DNA of 5,386 nucleotides from an uncultured Alphaproteobacteria bacterium (GCA_934538895.1 CAKTCH010000123.1:1-5386); one strand, 5' to 3'. Positions 1-5,386 are shown, counted from the stretch's first letter. Notes: generated by a model not told the origin, from the letters alone. Made by a program: numbers and translations.

Positions 1-355
1 TAATCGTCACGGGTGTTTTATAGGCGCTCAGGCACGCCGCGAAATCGGCCGGCAAGTGCAGGTCCGCCGCCAGCAAATTCATCGTGCCCATGGGAATGAT
101 GCCGAAAGGTTTTTTGCGTTGCAGGTGCAGCGCGCTGGCCATGGCGATCGTGCCGTCGCCGCCGCCGATCAGAAGCGGGAAAGGGCTGTCGAGCAGGGCC
201 GCGAGGCGTTCGTTGAAGTTCTCCGCTGGCAGGTAATCGAAGGAAATCAGATTGAGAGCGCTTTCGCTGACGAGAGTCTCGATCTTTTCACGGCCCAGTG
301 CATGGGCTGTAGCCGAGTCCGCATTAATCAATAAATGAAAGGCTGTCTCTGTCAT
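1..355 (-). CDS. Diacylglycerol kinase family lipid kinase (N-terminal part, cut by window edge)
   Basis: The encoded protein probably transfers phosphate from ATP to a lipid such as diacylglycerol or a sphingoid-type lipid at the inner face of the membrane. The first 118 residues are present. Seen: the nucleotide-binding motif GGGDGT at residues 64-69, preceded by the hydrophobic strand PLLI, and then the second block GIIPMGTMNLLAADL at about 85-99. Both are hallmarks of the DAGK catalytic domain (YegS/DgkB-like). The first motif, usually NPxSG in this family, is here a degenerate NADSATA at 11-17. The ATG at 355 is chosen because GGGGA lies about 5 nt upstream. Another ATG 5 bp further upstream is out of frame and meets a stop after two codons. 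The C-terminal lipid-binding part lies outside the window, so the substrate cannot be judged. The family call is firm; the exact lipid is unknown. Confidence 0.88.
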   Translation of the reverse strand, partial: MTETAFHLLINADSATAHALGREKIETLVSESALNLISFDYLPAENFNERLAALLDSPFPLLIGGGDGTIAMASALHLQRKKPFGIIPMGTMNLLAADLHLPADFAACLSAYKTPVTI

Positions 356-657
356 GTCATCCCCGTGGCCATCCCAAGAAACACGCTGTCTTCACCAACG
401 CTTGCAGGGTGACCGGGTTCCCGGAGGAGGGTACGACGCATATTGCAAAAGCGTATCTGCGATATGAAAAAATATTGTATTTTTATAAGATTTACAATTT
501 CGTTACGCTACGTTTGCTTTTTTATGCGGCGTTTGTGTGATATAAAATTCCGTGGAATGGCTTGCCGCGGTTTTCAGGCGGCCAGCATGGGGAAACAGGG
601 ATAGCTTCTGACGGCAGGATGGCACCAGACAATGGCGGCGGCTGCAAGAACAAGGAT
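356..657. other. Divergent intergenic region, AT-rich core and leader
   Basis: About 300 bp without a convincing gene separate the leftward lipid kinase from the rightward small gene. The core at about 440-550 is much more AT-rich than its surroundings and is the obvious place for promoters in both directions. On the minus strand, TTGTAA (497-492) and TATTTT with a 17-bp spacer is a weak promoter candidate for the kinase. A short palindrome, CCGGG-TT-CCCGG, lies at 413-424 inside the kinase leader. CATAT (439-443) and ATATG (462-466) form a further small inverted repeat. The plus-strand leader holds a 5-bp hairpin, GCCGC (564-568) with GCGGC (578-582). None of these matches a riboswitch or RNA family that I recognise. 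The reading frame of the small gene stays open up to a TTG at 562, so part of the leader may be coding. Confidence 0.6.
538..546 (+). promoter_or_regulatory. Candidate extended -10 promoter element for the small gene
   Basis: TGaTATAAA is an extended -10 (TGn followed by TATAAA, 5 of 6 matches to TATAAT) inside the AT-rich stretch. No good -35 sits 16-18 bp upstream, only a T run at 518-523. Extended -10 promoters can do without one. It would start transcription near 553 and leave a leader of about 105 nt before the ATG at 658. Inferred from sequence only. Confidence 0.35.
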
Positions 658-1008
658 ATGAAAACCGATCCTCGCGCACAGGAAGGGCCAGACGAAGCCC
701 CCGACGAATTACGGCAGATGATATCGCGCCGCCGTGAAACGGCGCTTATTCCCGCGCGTGAGCCACAACGCGCCGGCGCCAGTTTCTTTTTCGAAGTCAA
801 AAGCGGATGGGAAGCGCGGACCCTGGCGGACGATGAAAACGTGCGCAAGGTTTATACCGCTTCCGGCCTTGAAGACGCCTTCCATGACCAGACCGTACGC
901 ACGATCCTCGTGCCGCGTGATGCCAGCGTGACCAGGAATGCGGCGATGCGCGTTTGTAGCCGCCATGGCCACGGCAAGACGGTTTTTTTTGAAATCGCGG
1001 CATCCTGA
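658..1008 (+). CDS. Hypothetical small soluble protein, 116 aa
   Basis: I do not recognise a family. The frame shows the GC-rich third positions and codon choice of the other genes here, and the opposite-strand frames read as low-complexity shadows, so it is probably a real gene. Residues 1-40 are charged and rich in Pro, Glu and Arg, and likely disordered. Residues 41-116 look folded, with alternating strand-like and helix-like stretches (FFFEVKSGWEA, then TVRTILVP, and a final TVFFEIAAS). There is no signal peptide or membrane segment. The start is uncertain. The ATG at 658 has AAGGA only one base upstream, which is too close. An in-frame ATG at 619 would give 129 aa and a TTG at 562 would give 148 aa, and neither has a clear ribosome site. 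The gene ends with a T8 tract (980-987) shortly before the stop and converges on the ABC1 gene with only 4 bp between stop codons. Confidence 0.6.
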   Translation: MKTDPRAQEGPDEAPDELRQMISRRRETALIPAREPQRAGASFFFEVKSGWEARTLADDENVRKVYTASGLEDAFHDQTVRTILVPRDASVTRNAAMRVCSRHGHGKTVFFEIAAS

Positions 1009-1012
1009 TTTT

Positions 1013-2413
1013 CTATTGATCCAGCAGGTCGAATGTTTTCAGCACATCCTTCTGGCGCCTGGCCAGCGCCTGCGTGTCAAAGTCGCCGATCAGTTCGTTG
1101 AAAATTTCATACCAGTTCACTTCGGCCTGCAGGTGGATGAACACCGAGCCCAGGCCCAGCGCGGCGCGGTCCATGAAGACGAATTCGCGCGGCACGGTCA
1201 CGCCGCCCGCTTCCTTTAGCTTCATGTGCACTTCGCGGGCGATCTCGCGGCCATAGGGGCCGTTTTTGGCTTCGCCGATGGTGCGTACCCTGTCTTCCAG
1301 CATCGGGCCGTAAAGGAAGCGCGCCCAGATGGTCAGGATTTCGATCTGGTCCTTGCTGAGGTTTTTAAAGCCCCATGTTTCGAAGGCCTGTACGGCGCGC
1401 GCTTCATCATTCTCGCGCAGCGCCGTATAGAGGTCGATCACTGCCCCGACGAATGTGGCGGGGAATACGCGGATGCAGCCGAAATCCAGCAGGTTGATGC
1501 TGTCGTCCTCGCGGATCGTATAATTACCGAGATGCGGGTCGCCATGAATGATGCCGTAATAATAAAGCGGCGTGAACCAGGCGCGGAACAGGTTCAGGGC
1601 GATGCGGTTGCGCTGCGGCAGCGGCGCGGCTTTGTAATCGAGGATCTTCGTGCCATCGAGCCAGGCGCTGGTCAGCAGGCGGCTGGTCGAAAGCTCTTCC
1701 ATCACTGCCGCCACATGCACGCCCTTTTCGTCTTTCAGCATATGGCGGTATAGATTCGCGTGCCGGGCTTCGCGTTCGTAATCCAGTTCCTCGTAAAGAC
1801 GCGCCGCCAGCTCTTCGTGAATGAATTTCGTCGATATAGTGCTGTCATACTTCTCGTAGAGAGAGAAAATGAGCTTGAGCTGCTTAAGATCGGCGTCGAT
1901 GGCCGATTGCATATCGGGGTATTGCAGTTTGCAGGCGACTTTCCGGCCATCCGGCGTGACGGCGCGGTGCACCTGCCCGAGGCTGGCGGCGGCGGCGGCT
2001 TCATGCTCGAACGATTTGAACCTGCTTTCCCAGTCGGGGCCCAGTTCCGCTTTCATCCGGCGCTTCACGAACGACCAGCCCATCGGCGGCGCGTTCGATT
2101 GCAGATTTTGCAGCGCTTCGGCGTATTCCGGCGGCAGCGCTTCGGGGATGGTGGCCAGTATCTGGCCGACTTTCATCAGCGGGCCTTTCAGGTTTCCCAG
2201 CGATTGCAGCAATTCCTGCGCGTGGGTGTCGCGCTCGATTTTAAGGCCCAGATAACGCTCACCGGCCATTTTAGCGGCCAGTCCGGCCATGGTGGCCGAA
2301 ACTTTGCCATAACGGGCGACGCGGCTCCCCAAGGCGCTCGCTTCCCCGTCCGGTGCCTTGCGCGTACCGGCTGTTCCGGATGCGGGCGGCTTTTTTCTTC
2401 CTGTCGTCGTCAT
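1013..2413 (-). CDS. ABC1/AarF (COQ8/UbiB-like) atypical kinase family protein, ubiquinone biosynthesis
   Basis: The protein is a protein-kinase-like ATPase of the ABC1/ADCK family that supports ubiquinone biosynthesis at the membrane. Family hallmarks are visible, numbered for the 466-aa form: the KxGQ motif as KVGQ (81-84), the Ala-rich nucleotide loop AAAAASLGQ (139-147) that replaces the Gly-rich loop of ordinary kinases, the lysine of VACK (162), the ExD motif in EELDYE (209-211), the catalytic HGDPHLGN (290-297) and the metal-binding DFG (310-312). All key residues are intact. A basic, Pro/Gly-rich tail of about 30 residues precedes the domain. The C terminus ends without the hydrophobic helices typical of UbiB, which makes it resemble COQ8/ADCK proteins. 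The start at 2413 is preferred. AAGGGGG lies 13 nt upstream, farther than usual, but in-frame ATGs at 2443 and 2449 lack any ribosome site and fall in the putative operator. It is divergent from coq9, which fits a shared pathway. Confidence 0.9.
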   Translation of the reverse strand: MTTTGRKKPPASGTAGTRKAPDGEASALGSRVARYGKVSATMAGLAAKMAGERYLGLKIERDTHAQELLQSLGNLKGPLMKVGQILATIPEALPPEYAEALQNLQSNAPPMGWSFVKRRMKAELGPDWESRFKSFEHEAAAAASLGQVHRAVTPDGRKVACKLQYPDMQSAIDADLKQLKLIFSLYEKYDSTISTKFIHEELAARLYEELDYEREARHANLYRHMLKDEKGVHVAAVMEELSTSRLLTSAWLDGTKILDYKAAPLPQRNRIALNLFRAWFTPLYYYGIIHGDPHLGNYTIREDDSINLLDFGCIRVFPATFVGAVIDLYTALRENDEARAVQAFETWGFKNLSKDQIEILTIWARFLYGPMLEDRVRTIGEAKNGPYGREIAREVHMKLKEAGGVTVPREFVFMDRAALGLGSVFIHLQAEVNWYEIFNELIGDFDTQALARRQKDVLKTFDLLDQ

Positions 2414-2431
2414 TTGATTCGCACAGCCCCC

Positions 2432-2460
2432 TTGAAAAGTCATAATCATGACTGCAATAT
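2432..2460 (+). promoter_or_regulatory. Candidate promoter for the coq9 operon
   Basis: TTGAAA (2432-2437, 5 of 6 to TTGACA) is followed after 17 bp by CAATAT (2455-2460, only 3 of 6 to TATAAT). Transcription would begin near 2467 and leave about 24 nt of leader, which contains the ribosome site AAAGGA at 2481-2486. On the other strand, TTGTTG (2466-2461) and TATGAC (2444-2439) with a 16-bp spacer is a weak promoter for the ABC1 gene. Both calls rest on motif matching alone. Confidence 0.3.
2438..2453. promoter_or_regulatory. Palindrome in the ABC1/coq9 divergent promoter, possible operator
   Basis: AGTCAT-AATC-ATGACT is an inverted repeat with perfect 6-bp arms; 14 of 16 positions are symmetric. 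It fills the spacer of the candidate coq9 promoter and overlaps the candidate -10 of the ABC1 gene, the usual position for a dimeric repressor or activator site controlling both directions. No regulator gene is present in the window to name the binder. Confidence 0.4.
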
Positions 2461-2490
2461 CAACAAAGCATCATTCACGCAAAGGATAAC

Positions 2491-3144
2491 ATGCGCGCAC
2501 GCCCTTCAGATCCCTTTTCTTTCCAGACGCCGACACAGGATATCCGTGACGGCATCCTGAGGGCTGCGCTGCCGGAAGTGCCGTTCGACGGCTGGACGTG
2601 GGGTGTGATCGAAGCCGCCGCCGTCAAGGCCGGTTATGAATCTTCGATGGCGCCCTCGGTTTTTCCGGGCGGGTTGTCCGATGTTCTCGATCATTTCGCC
2701 GACATGGCCGATCGCTGGATGCTGGAAAGGCTGGCGGATACCGATCCTGAAACATTGCGCGTGCGGGATCGCGTGCGCGCCGCGGTGATGGCGCGTTTTC
2801 GCGGGCTTTACCAGTATCGCGACGCCGTGCGGCAATCGGCGGCGTACTGGATGGTGCCCACACGCACGGGACGCGGCGGCAAGATCACATGGCGCACGGC
2901 GGACCGTATCTGGCAATGGGCGGGCGATACGTCCACCGATTATAACCGCTATACCAAGCGCACGTTGCTGTGCGGCGTTCTGGTATCGACGACGCTGGCA
3001 TGGTTCGACGATAACAGCAACGGGATGCAGGATACGGAAGCGTTCCTCGATCGCCGCATCGAAGGCGTCATGAGCGTCGGTAAAATCGTCGGGAAGGCCA
3101 GAGCGTTTTCCTTTTTTAAAAAAGACAGGAAGAAAGATGACTGA
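2491..3144 (+). CDS. COQ9 family protein, ubiquinone biosynthesis
   Basis: COQ9 proteins have a TetR-regulator-like fold but bind lipid rather than DNA. In eukaryotes COQ9 presents quinone intermediates to the hydroxylase COQ7. This 217-aa protein fits the family along its length: an N-terminal helical part (IRDGILRAALPEVPFDGW, about 18-35), the FPGG turn (58-61), the DRVRAAVMARF helix (93-103), and the strongly conserved WRTADRIWQWAGDTSTDYNR block (134-153) that leads into the long hydrophobic helix of about 156-172 ending in WFDD. A basic tail (KKDRKKDD) closes it. AAAGGA 4 nt before the ATG supports the start. It is divergent from the COQ8-like ABC1 gene, a coherent ubiquinone pair, and overlaps the next gene by 8 bp. 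Near its end, TTTTTTAAAAAA (3112-3123) encodes FFKK. The family call is confident; the precise hydroxylase partner in this organism is not visible. Confidence 0.9.
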   Translation: MRARPSDPFSFQTPTQDIRDGILRAALPEVPFDGWTWGVIEAAAVKAGYESSMAPSVFPGGLSDVLDHFADMADRWMLERLADTDPETLRVRDRVRAAVMARFRGLYQYRDAVRQSAAYWMVPTRTGRGGKITWRTADRIWQWAGDTSTDYNRYTKRTLLCGVLVSTTLAWFDDNSNGMQDTEAFLDRRIEGVMSVGKIVGKARAFSFFKKDRKKDD

Positions 3145-3889
3145 ATTCAGGAAAGTTGCGGCCGCTATAAGCGTTGTCGCCGTCATGGGTTGTTTTAGCG
3201 CGCCGGTGCAGGCCAAGGGCCTGCTTGAGCAGATTTTTCCCTTCCTGTTCGAAGATGAAATACCTGACTCGGTACCGGCGCAGGGCGGCACGATGGCGCC
3301 GTTCCAGAACAGCGCGCCCGTATTGGGGCAACCCGACCAGCAGGGCGATGAGTACAGGCCGGCCGATGCGGCGGCGCAGGGAACGCCGGCGGCGAAGGTC
3401 GATTATGCGCCGTCCAGCCCGCAACCCAGCACGGTAGCGCTGGATTTGCCGCACCGCCAGTCCACTCAGGTCGCGGCGTGGGCTTCGAAGGCGATTTCCG
3501 AATCGCTCGATTTCGATCCGCTACGCTATGACGCGCATATGAGCGAGCGGGGCAAGGTTCTGACGCCTTACGCGCAGGAAGCGTTCCGGGCCTTCATGGC
3601 CAAGGATAATCTGCTGGAGGCTTTGAAAAGCAACGATCTGGTGATGCGGGCTTTCGTGACCGACGCTTCCCGCGTGCTGAATCAGGGCGCGATCCAGGGC
3701 CGCTATCGCTGGCTGATGGAAACGCCTGTCACCATCTCTTTCATGCCGCGCGGCGTCAACGACTATACCGGCATCCAGCCTAAAAGCCAGCGCATCAACG
3801 TGCGCACGCAAATCGGGCGCGTGGAACAGGGGGGTGACGAAGGGGTCATGATCGAAACCATGGAATTCCTGCCCGTAACGGCGCCGTAG
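3137..3889 (+). CDS. Exported IcmL/DotI-domain protein (orphan type IVB secretion-like)
   Basis: The protein has three parts. Residues 1-26 are an export signal: basic FRK, a hydrophobic core of about 7-22, and VQA before K27. V-M-G-C19 is an imperfect lipobox, so a lipoprotein is possible. Residues 43-105 are a Pro/Gln/Ala-rich linker. Residues 108-248 match, from my memory of the family, the periplasmic domain of DotI/IcmL: QVAAWASKAISESLDFDPLR, then an 'LTPYAQEAFRAFM' helix, 'LNQGAIQGRYRWLMETPVTISF', and a final strand block 'SQRINVRTQIGRVE'. In Dot/Icm systems DotI is an inner-membrane core-complex protein whose periplasmic domain has a VirB8-like fold. Here the usual N-terminal cytoplasmic part is missing and no other dot/icm gene is near, so the role is unknown. 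Its ATG overlaps the coq9 end by 8 bp, with AGGAAG just upstream, so translation is probably coupled. Confidence 0.78.
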   Translation: MTEFRKVAAAISVVAVMGCFSAPVQAKGLLEQIFPFLFEDEIPDSVPAQGGTMAPFQNSAPVLGQPDQQGDEYRPADAAAQGTPAAKVDYAPSSPQPSTVALDLPHRQSTQVAAWASKAISESLDFDPLRYDAHMSERGKVLTPYAQEAFRAFMAKDNLLEALKSNDLVMRAFVTDASRVLNQGAIQGRYRWLMETPVTISFMPRGVNDYTGIQPKSQRINVRTQIGRVEQGGDEGVMIETMEFLPVTAP

Positions 3890-3896
3890 CAGAACC

Positions 3897-4766
3897 ATGA
3901 ACGAATCCCTGCCCCTGATTGAGCCGGGCGAACCGCCCGCATATGACATACTGAATGCCGCGGGTGATAACCGCATTGTCCTGACATGCGAACATGCGGG
4001 CGATATCGTACCGCGCCGACTCGGGCTTCTTGGCATGGCGCCCGAGGATTATAAACGCCATTACGCCGTCGATATCGGCGTGCGCGATGTGACGCGTTAT
4101 CTGTCGGCGCTGCTGAACGCGCCGGCCATTCTCGGCAATTATTCCCGCCTGGTAGTGGACCTGAACCGGGCGGTCGATCACCCGACGACGTTCGCGCCGC
4201 ACGGCGAAGGCAAGCCCGTGCCCGGCAATATCGATATTTCCGGCGTGGACAAGGCGCGGCGCATCCGCGAGATTTATGAACCCTATCATCAGGCGCTCGG
4301 CGGTATCCTCGACCGCGCCGTGGCGGCGGGCACGGTGCCGGTCGTGGTGTCGGTTCACAGCTTTACGCCCAAATTCTTCAATTTCCCCCGGCCCTGGGAG
4401 ATCGCGTTCCTCCATGCGGACGACAGCCGCCTTTCGCGGGCGCTGATCGCTTATTTCCGGCGGCTTGGTTACAGGGTCGGGGATAACGAACCTTACGACC
4501 ACCGGATCGTCCGTGGCGGCGCGGTCAACCGCCATGCGGGGCTGCGCCGTTTGCCGCATACCATGGTCGAATACCGTAACGACATGATTTCAAACGATAA
4601 AGACGCTCTTTTCTGGGCGAAACTTCTTGCGGATGGATTACAGGAAGCACTGGAAGATCCGCCGATGAGAACGTATTATGAGGGCCTTCAGACCCCCTAT
4701 GATCCGGAAAAGGAGCGCACGTATTTTGCGGATCTTGTTGAACGTGCCCGAAAAGGTGAGCCATGA
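3897..4766 (+). CDS. N-formylglutamate amidohydrolase family protein
   Basis: Members of this family hydrolyse N-formyl-L-glutamate to formate and glutamate (HutG of histidine degradation) or related N-acyl amino acids, using a bound metal ion in the cytoplasm. The 289-aa protein has the family blocks in order: IVLTCEHAG (27-35), the HYAVDIG stretch (56-61), SRLVVDLNR (83-91), VSVHSFTP (151-158), NEPY (197-200) and HTMVEYRND (221-229). The conserved acidic and histidine residues expected of the metal and substrate site are present. The length is slightly above the usual 260-270, because of a charged C-terminal tail from about 255. It begins 7 bp after the IcmL-like gene and has no strong ribosome site, so it may rely on coupling. 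There are no other hut genes in the window, so a histidine-degradation role is not supported and the true substrate is open. Confidence 0.85.
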   Translation: MNESLPLIEPGEPPAYDILNAAGDNRIVLTCEHAGDIVPRRLGLLGMAPEDYKRHYAVDIGVRDVTRYLSALLNAPAILGNYSRLVVDLNRAVDHPTTFAPHGEGKPVPGNIDISGVDKARRIREIYEPYHQALGGILDRAVAAGTVPVVVSVHSFTPKFFNFPRPWEIAFLHADDSRLSRALIAYFRRLGYRVGDNEPYDHRIVRGGAVNRHAGLRRLPHTMVEYRNDMISNDKDALFWAKLLADGLQEALEDPPMRTYYEGLQTPYDPEKERTYFADLVERARKGEP

Positions 4767-5053
4767 CAGCCGCAGTCCGCATCAATGAATCCGTTGCCCA
4801 TTCCACCGCCGAAAATGTCGATAAAGCGACAGCGTCGCGCCTGAAATCGATTATCGAACGCGTCGAGCGTCTGGAGGAAGAGAAAGCGGCGCTGGCGGAA
4901 GATATCAAGGAAGTGTATGGCGAAGCGAAGGCGACAGGCTTTGACGTGAAAGTCATCCGCCAGATTATCCGCCTGCGCAAGATCGAACTCGACAAGCGCC
5001 GCGAGGCTGAAATGCTTCTGGAAACCTATAAAGCCGCGATCGGCATGGAATAG
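4763..5053 (+). CDS. gapR: GapR family (DUF2312) nucleoid-associated protein
   Basis: GapR is a small alphaproteobacterial DNA-binding protein that, in Caulobacter, recognises overtwisted (positively supercoiled) DNA ahead of replication and transcription and stimulates topoisomerases. This 96-aa protein carries the whole family signature. A long coiled-coil helix of about 25-58 includes SIIERVERLEEEKAALAEDI (29-48), followed by KEVYGEAKATGFDVK (49-63). The basic DNA-contacting part IRQIIRLRK (65-73) and a final helix at 76-92 complete it. The first 20 residues are a less conserved, probably flexible tail. The length is close to the roughly 90 residues usual for the family. AAGGTGAG upstream is a good ribosome site, and the ATG overlaps the amidohydrolase stop as ATGA, so the two are probably translated together. 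It is the last gene of the coq9 operon in this window. Confidence 0.92.
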   Translation: MTAAVRINESVAHSTAENVDKATASRLKSIIERVERLEEEKAALAEDIKEVYGEAKATGFDVKVIRQIIRLRKIELDKRREAEMLLETYKAAIGME

Positions 5054-5064
5054 GCGATTAGGGA

Positions 5065-5093
5065 TTCATATTCCCGTTTTACGTTGCTAGAAT
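5065..5093 (+). promoter_or_regulatory. Candidate promoter of the terminal membrane-protein gene
   Basis: TTCATA (5065-5070, 4 of 6 to TTGACA), a 17-bp spacer and TAGAAT (5088-5093, 5 of 6 to TATAAT) make a reasonable sigma-70-type promoter just after gapR. Transcription would start near 5100. It suggests that the membrane-protein gene is not simply the next operon member. Motif match only. Confidence 0.4.
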
Positions 5094-5111
5094 AGCCTCT
5101 GCACATGATCC

Positions 5112-5386
5112 GTGCGGAGGCTTATCATTTTCATCCTGCGTTTTCTCAACGACCACAAGGTGGAAGGACTGTTCGCGCTTTTGATCGCGACCGGCCTGCT
5201 GAGCGCCGTCTTTACCTATGGTTCTGACGATCTGCGCTACGGCCCGGCGATAATCTGCCCGTTTTTGGCTGTGCTGCTGGCGGTGGCGCGCGGTTTTCGC
5301 GCGCAGGTACTTACATTCCCGGTAAGCGCGACTTCGATCCTGATGTGCGTTTTTTTCGGTTATGTCCTGCTTTCGACCTCATGGGC
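5112..5386 (+). CDS. Multi-pass membrane protein, N-terminal part (possible O-antigen ligase/polymerase type)
   Basis: The frame opens after a TGA at 5106-5108 and runs off the window; 91 full codons are visible. The protein has three likely membrane helices, roughly residues 21-37 (GLFALLIATGLLSAVFT), 45-58 (AIICPFLAVLLAVA) and 66-88 (TFPVSATSILMCVFFGYVLL), each followed or preceded by charged loops. The last visible part, GYVLLSTSW, resembles the 'LLS..WS' segment at the end of an early helix of O-antigen ligase family proteins, but this is a weak clue from a fragment. The start is unclear. GTG at 5112 has no ribosome site, whereas GGAGG at 5116-5120 sits an ideal 6 nt before an in-frame ATT at 5127, which may be the true, rare start. 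The function is not firmly assigned. Confidence 0.65.
   Translation, partial: MRRLIIFILRFLNDHKVEGLFALLIATGLLSAVFTYGSDDLRYGPAIICPFLAVLLAVARGFRAQVLTFPVSATSILMCVFFGYVLLSTSW

Noticed and set aside
522..848. Minus-strand open frame of 108 codons competing with the small plus-strand gene
   Set aside because: Its product is Ser/Arg/Pro-rich and resembles shadow translation. The plus-strand frame has codon use closer to the neighbouring genes.
980..987. T8 tract near the end of the small gene as a terminator or phase-variable tract
   Set aside because: It is inside the coding frame. No strong stem directly precedes it, and an 8-base run this close to the stop would change only a few residues.
1760..2560. 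Long plus-strand open frame of 266 codons opposite the ABC1 gene
   Set aside because: It is antisense to a gene with every ABC1 motif intact. Its product is low-complexity (Arg, Gly, Phe, Leu rich) with no recognisable domain. Long antisense frames are expected in GC-rich DNA.
3112..3123. TTTTTTAAAAAA near the coq9 end as a programmed frameshift joining coq9 to the IcmL-like gene
   Set aside because: A -1 slip on TTT AAA would give a TAA stop. A fused product would bury the signal peptide. The next gene has its own ribosome site, so simple overlap explains it better.
2506..3291. Minus-strand open frame of 261 codons opposite coq9
   Set aside because: It lies across a clear COQ9 family gene and the start of the IcmL-like gene. 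The translation is Arg/His/Pro-rich shadow sequence.
3137..3889. A type IVB secretion locus
   Set aside because: Only one IcmL-like protein is present. The neighbours are quinone, amidohydrolase and nucleoid genes, with no ATPase or other core component.
3846..4559. Minus-strand open frame of 237 codons opposite the amidohydrolase gene
   Set aside because: It is a shadow of a well-supported gene, with no ribosome site or recognisable motif.
5061..5080. GGGA-TTCATAT-TCCC followed by GTTTT after gapR, as a terminator
   Set aside because: The stem is only 4 bp and the T run is short, so it is too weak to call. It also overlaps the candidate promoter.

Overview
The window looks like chromosomal DNA of an alphaproteobacterium. 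It carries a GapR-type (DUF2312) nucleoid protein and a COQ9-family protein, both characteristic of that class, and an ABC1 kinase-like protein that resembles eukaryotic COQ8 more than canonical UbiB. Base composition is fairly GC-rich and genes are tightly packed. No transposase, tRNA, rRNA or CRISPR array is visible. A Micavibrio-like or Rhodospirillales-like host is possible, because stand-alone IcmL-like proteins are, from memory, seen in such lineages, but the sequence alone does not settle it.

Layout, left to right. (1) 1-355, minus strand: the N-terminal part of a diacylglycerol-kinase-type lipid kinase, cut by the window edge. (2) 356-657: an AT-rich divergent control region followed by a leader. 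(3) 658-1008, plus: a small protein of unknown function. (4) 1013-2413, minus: an ABC1/COQ8-like atypical kinase, convergent with the small gene and only 4 bp from it. (5) 2414-2490: a short divergent promoter region with a near-perfect palindrome. (6) 2491-5053, plus: four tightly packed genes that are probably one operon: coq9, a secreted IcmL/DotI-domain protein, an N-formylglutamate amidohydrolase family enzyme, and gapR. Their junctions are an 8-bp overlap, a 7-bp gap and a 4-bp ATGA overlap. (7) 5112-5386, plus: the start of a multi-pass membrane protein cut by the right edge, possibly an O-antigen ligase type, with its own candidate promoter.

Functionally, the ABC1 protein and COQ9 form a ubiquinone (coenzyme Q) biosynthesis pair. 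Both act on lipid precursors at the membrane: the kinase-like ATPase supports the biosynthetic complex, and COQ9 binds isoprenoid lipid and presents it to the hydroxylase step. They face each other across a shared control region. The remaining operon members have no obvious link to quinones. The most unusual is a secreted protein with the periplasmic IcmL/DotI domain of type IVB secretion systems and no other secretion genes nearby.
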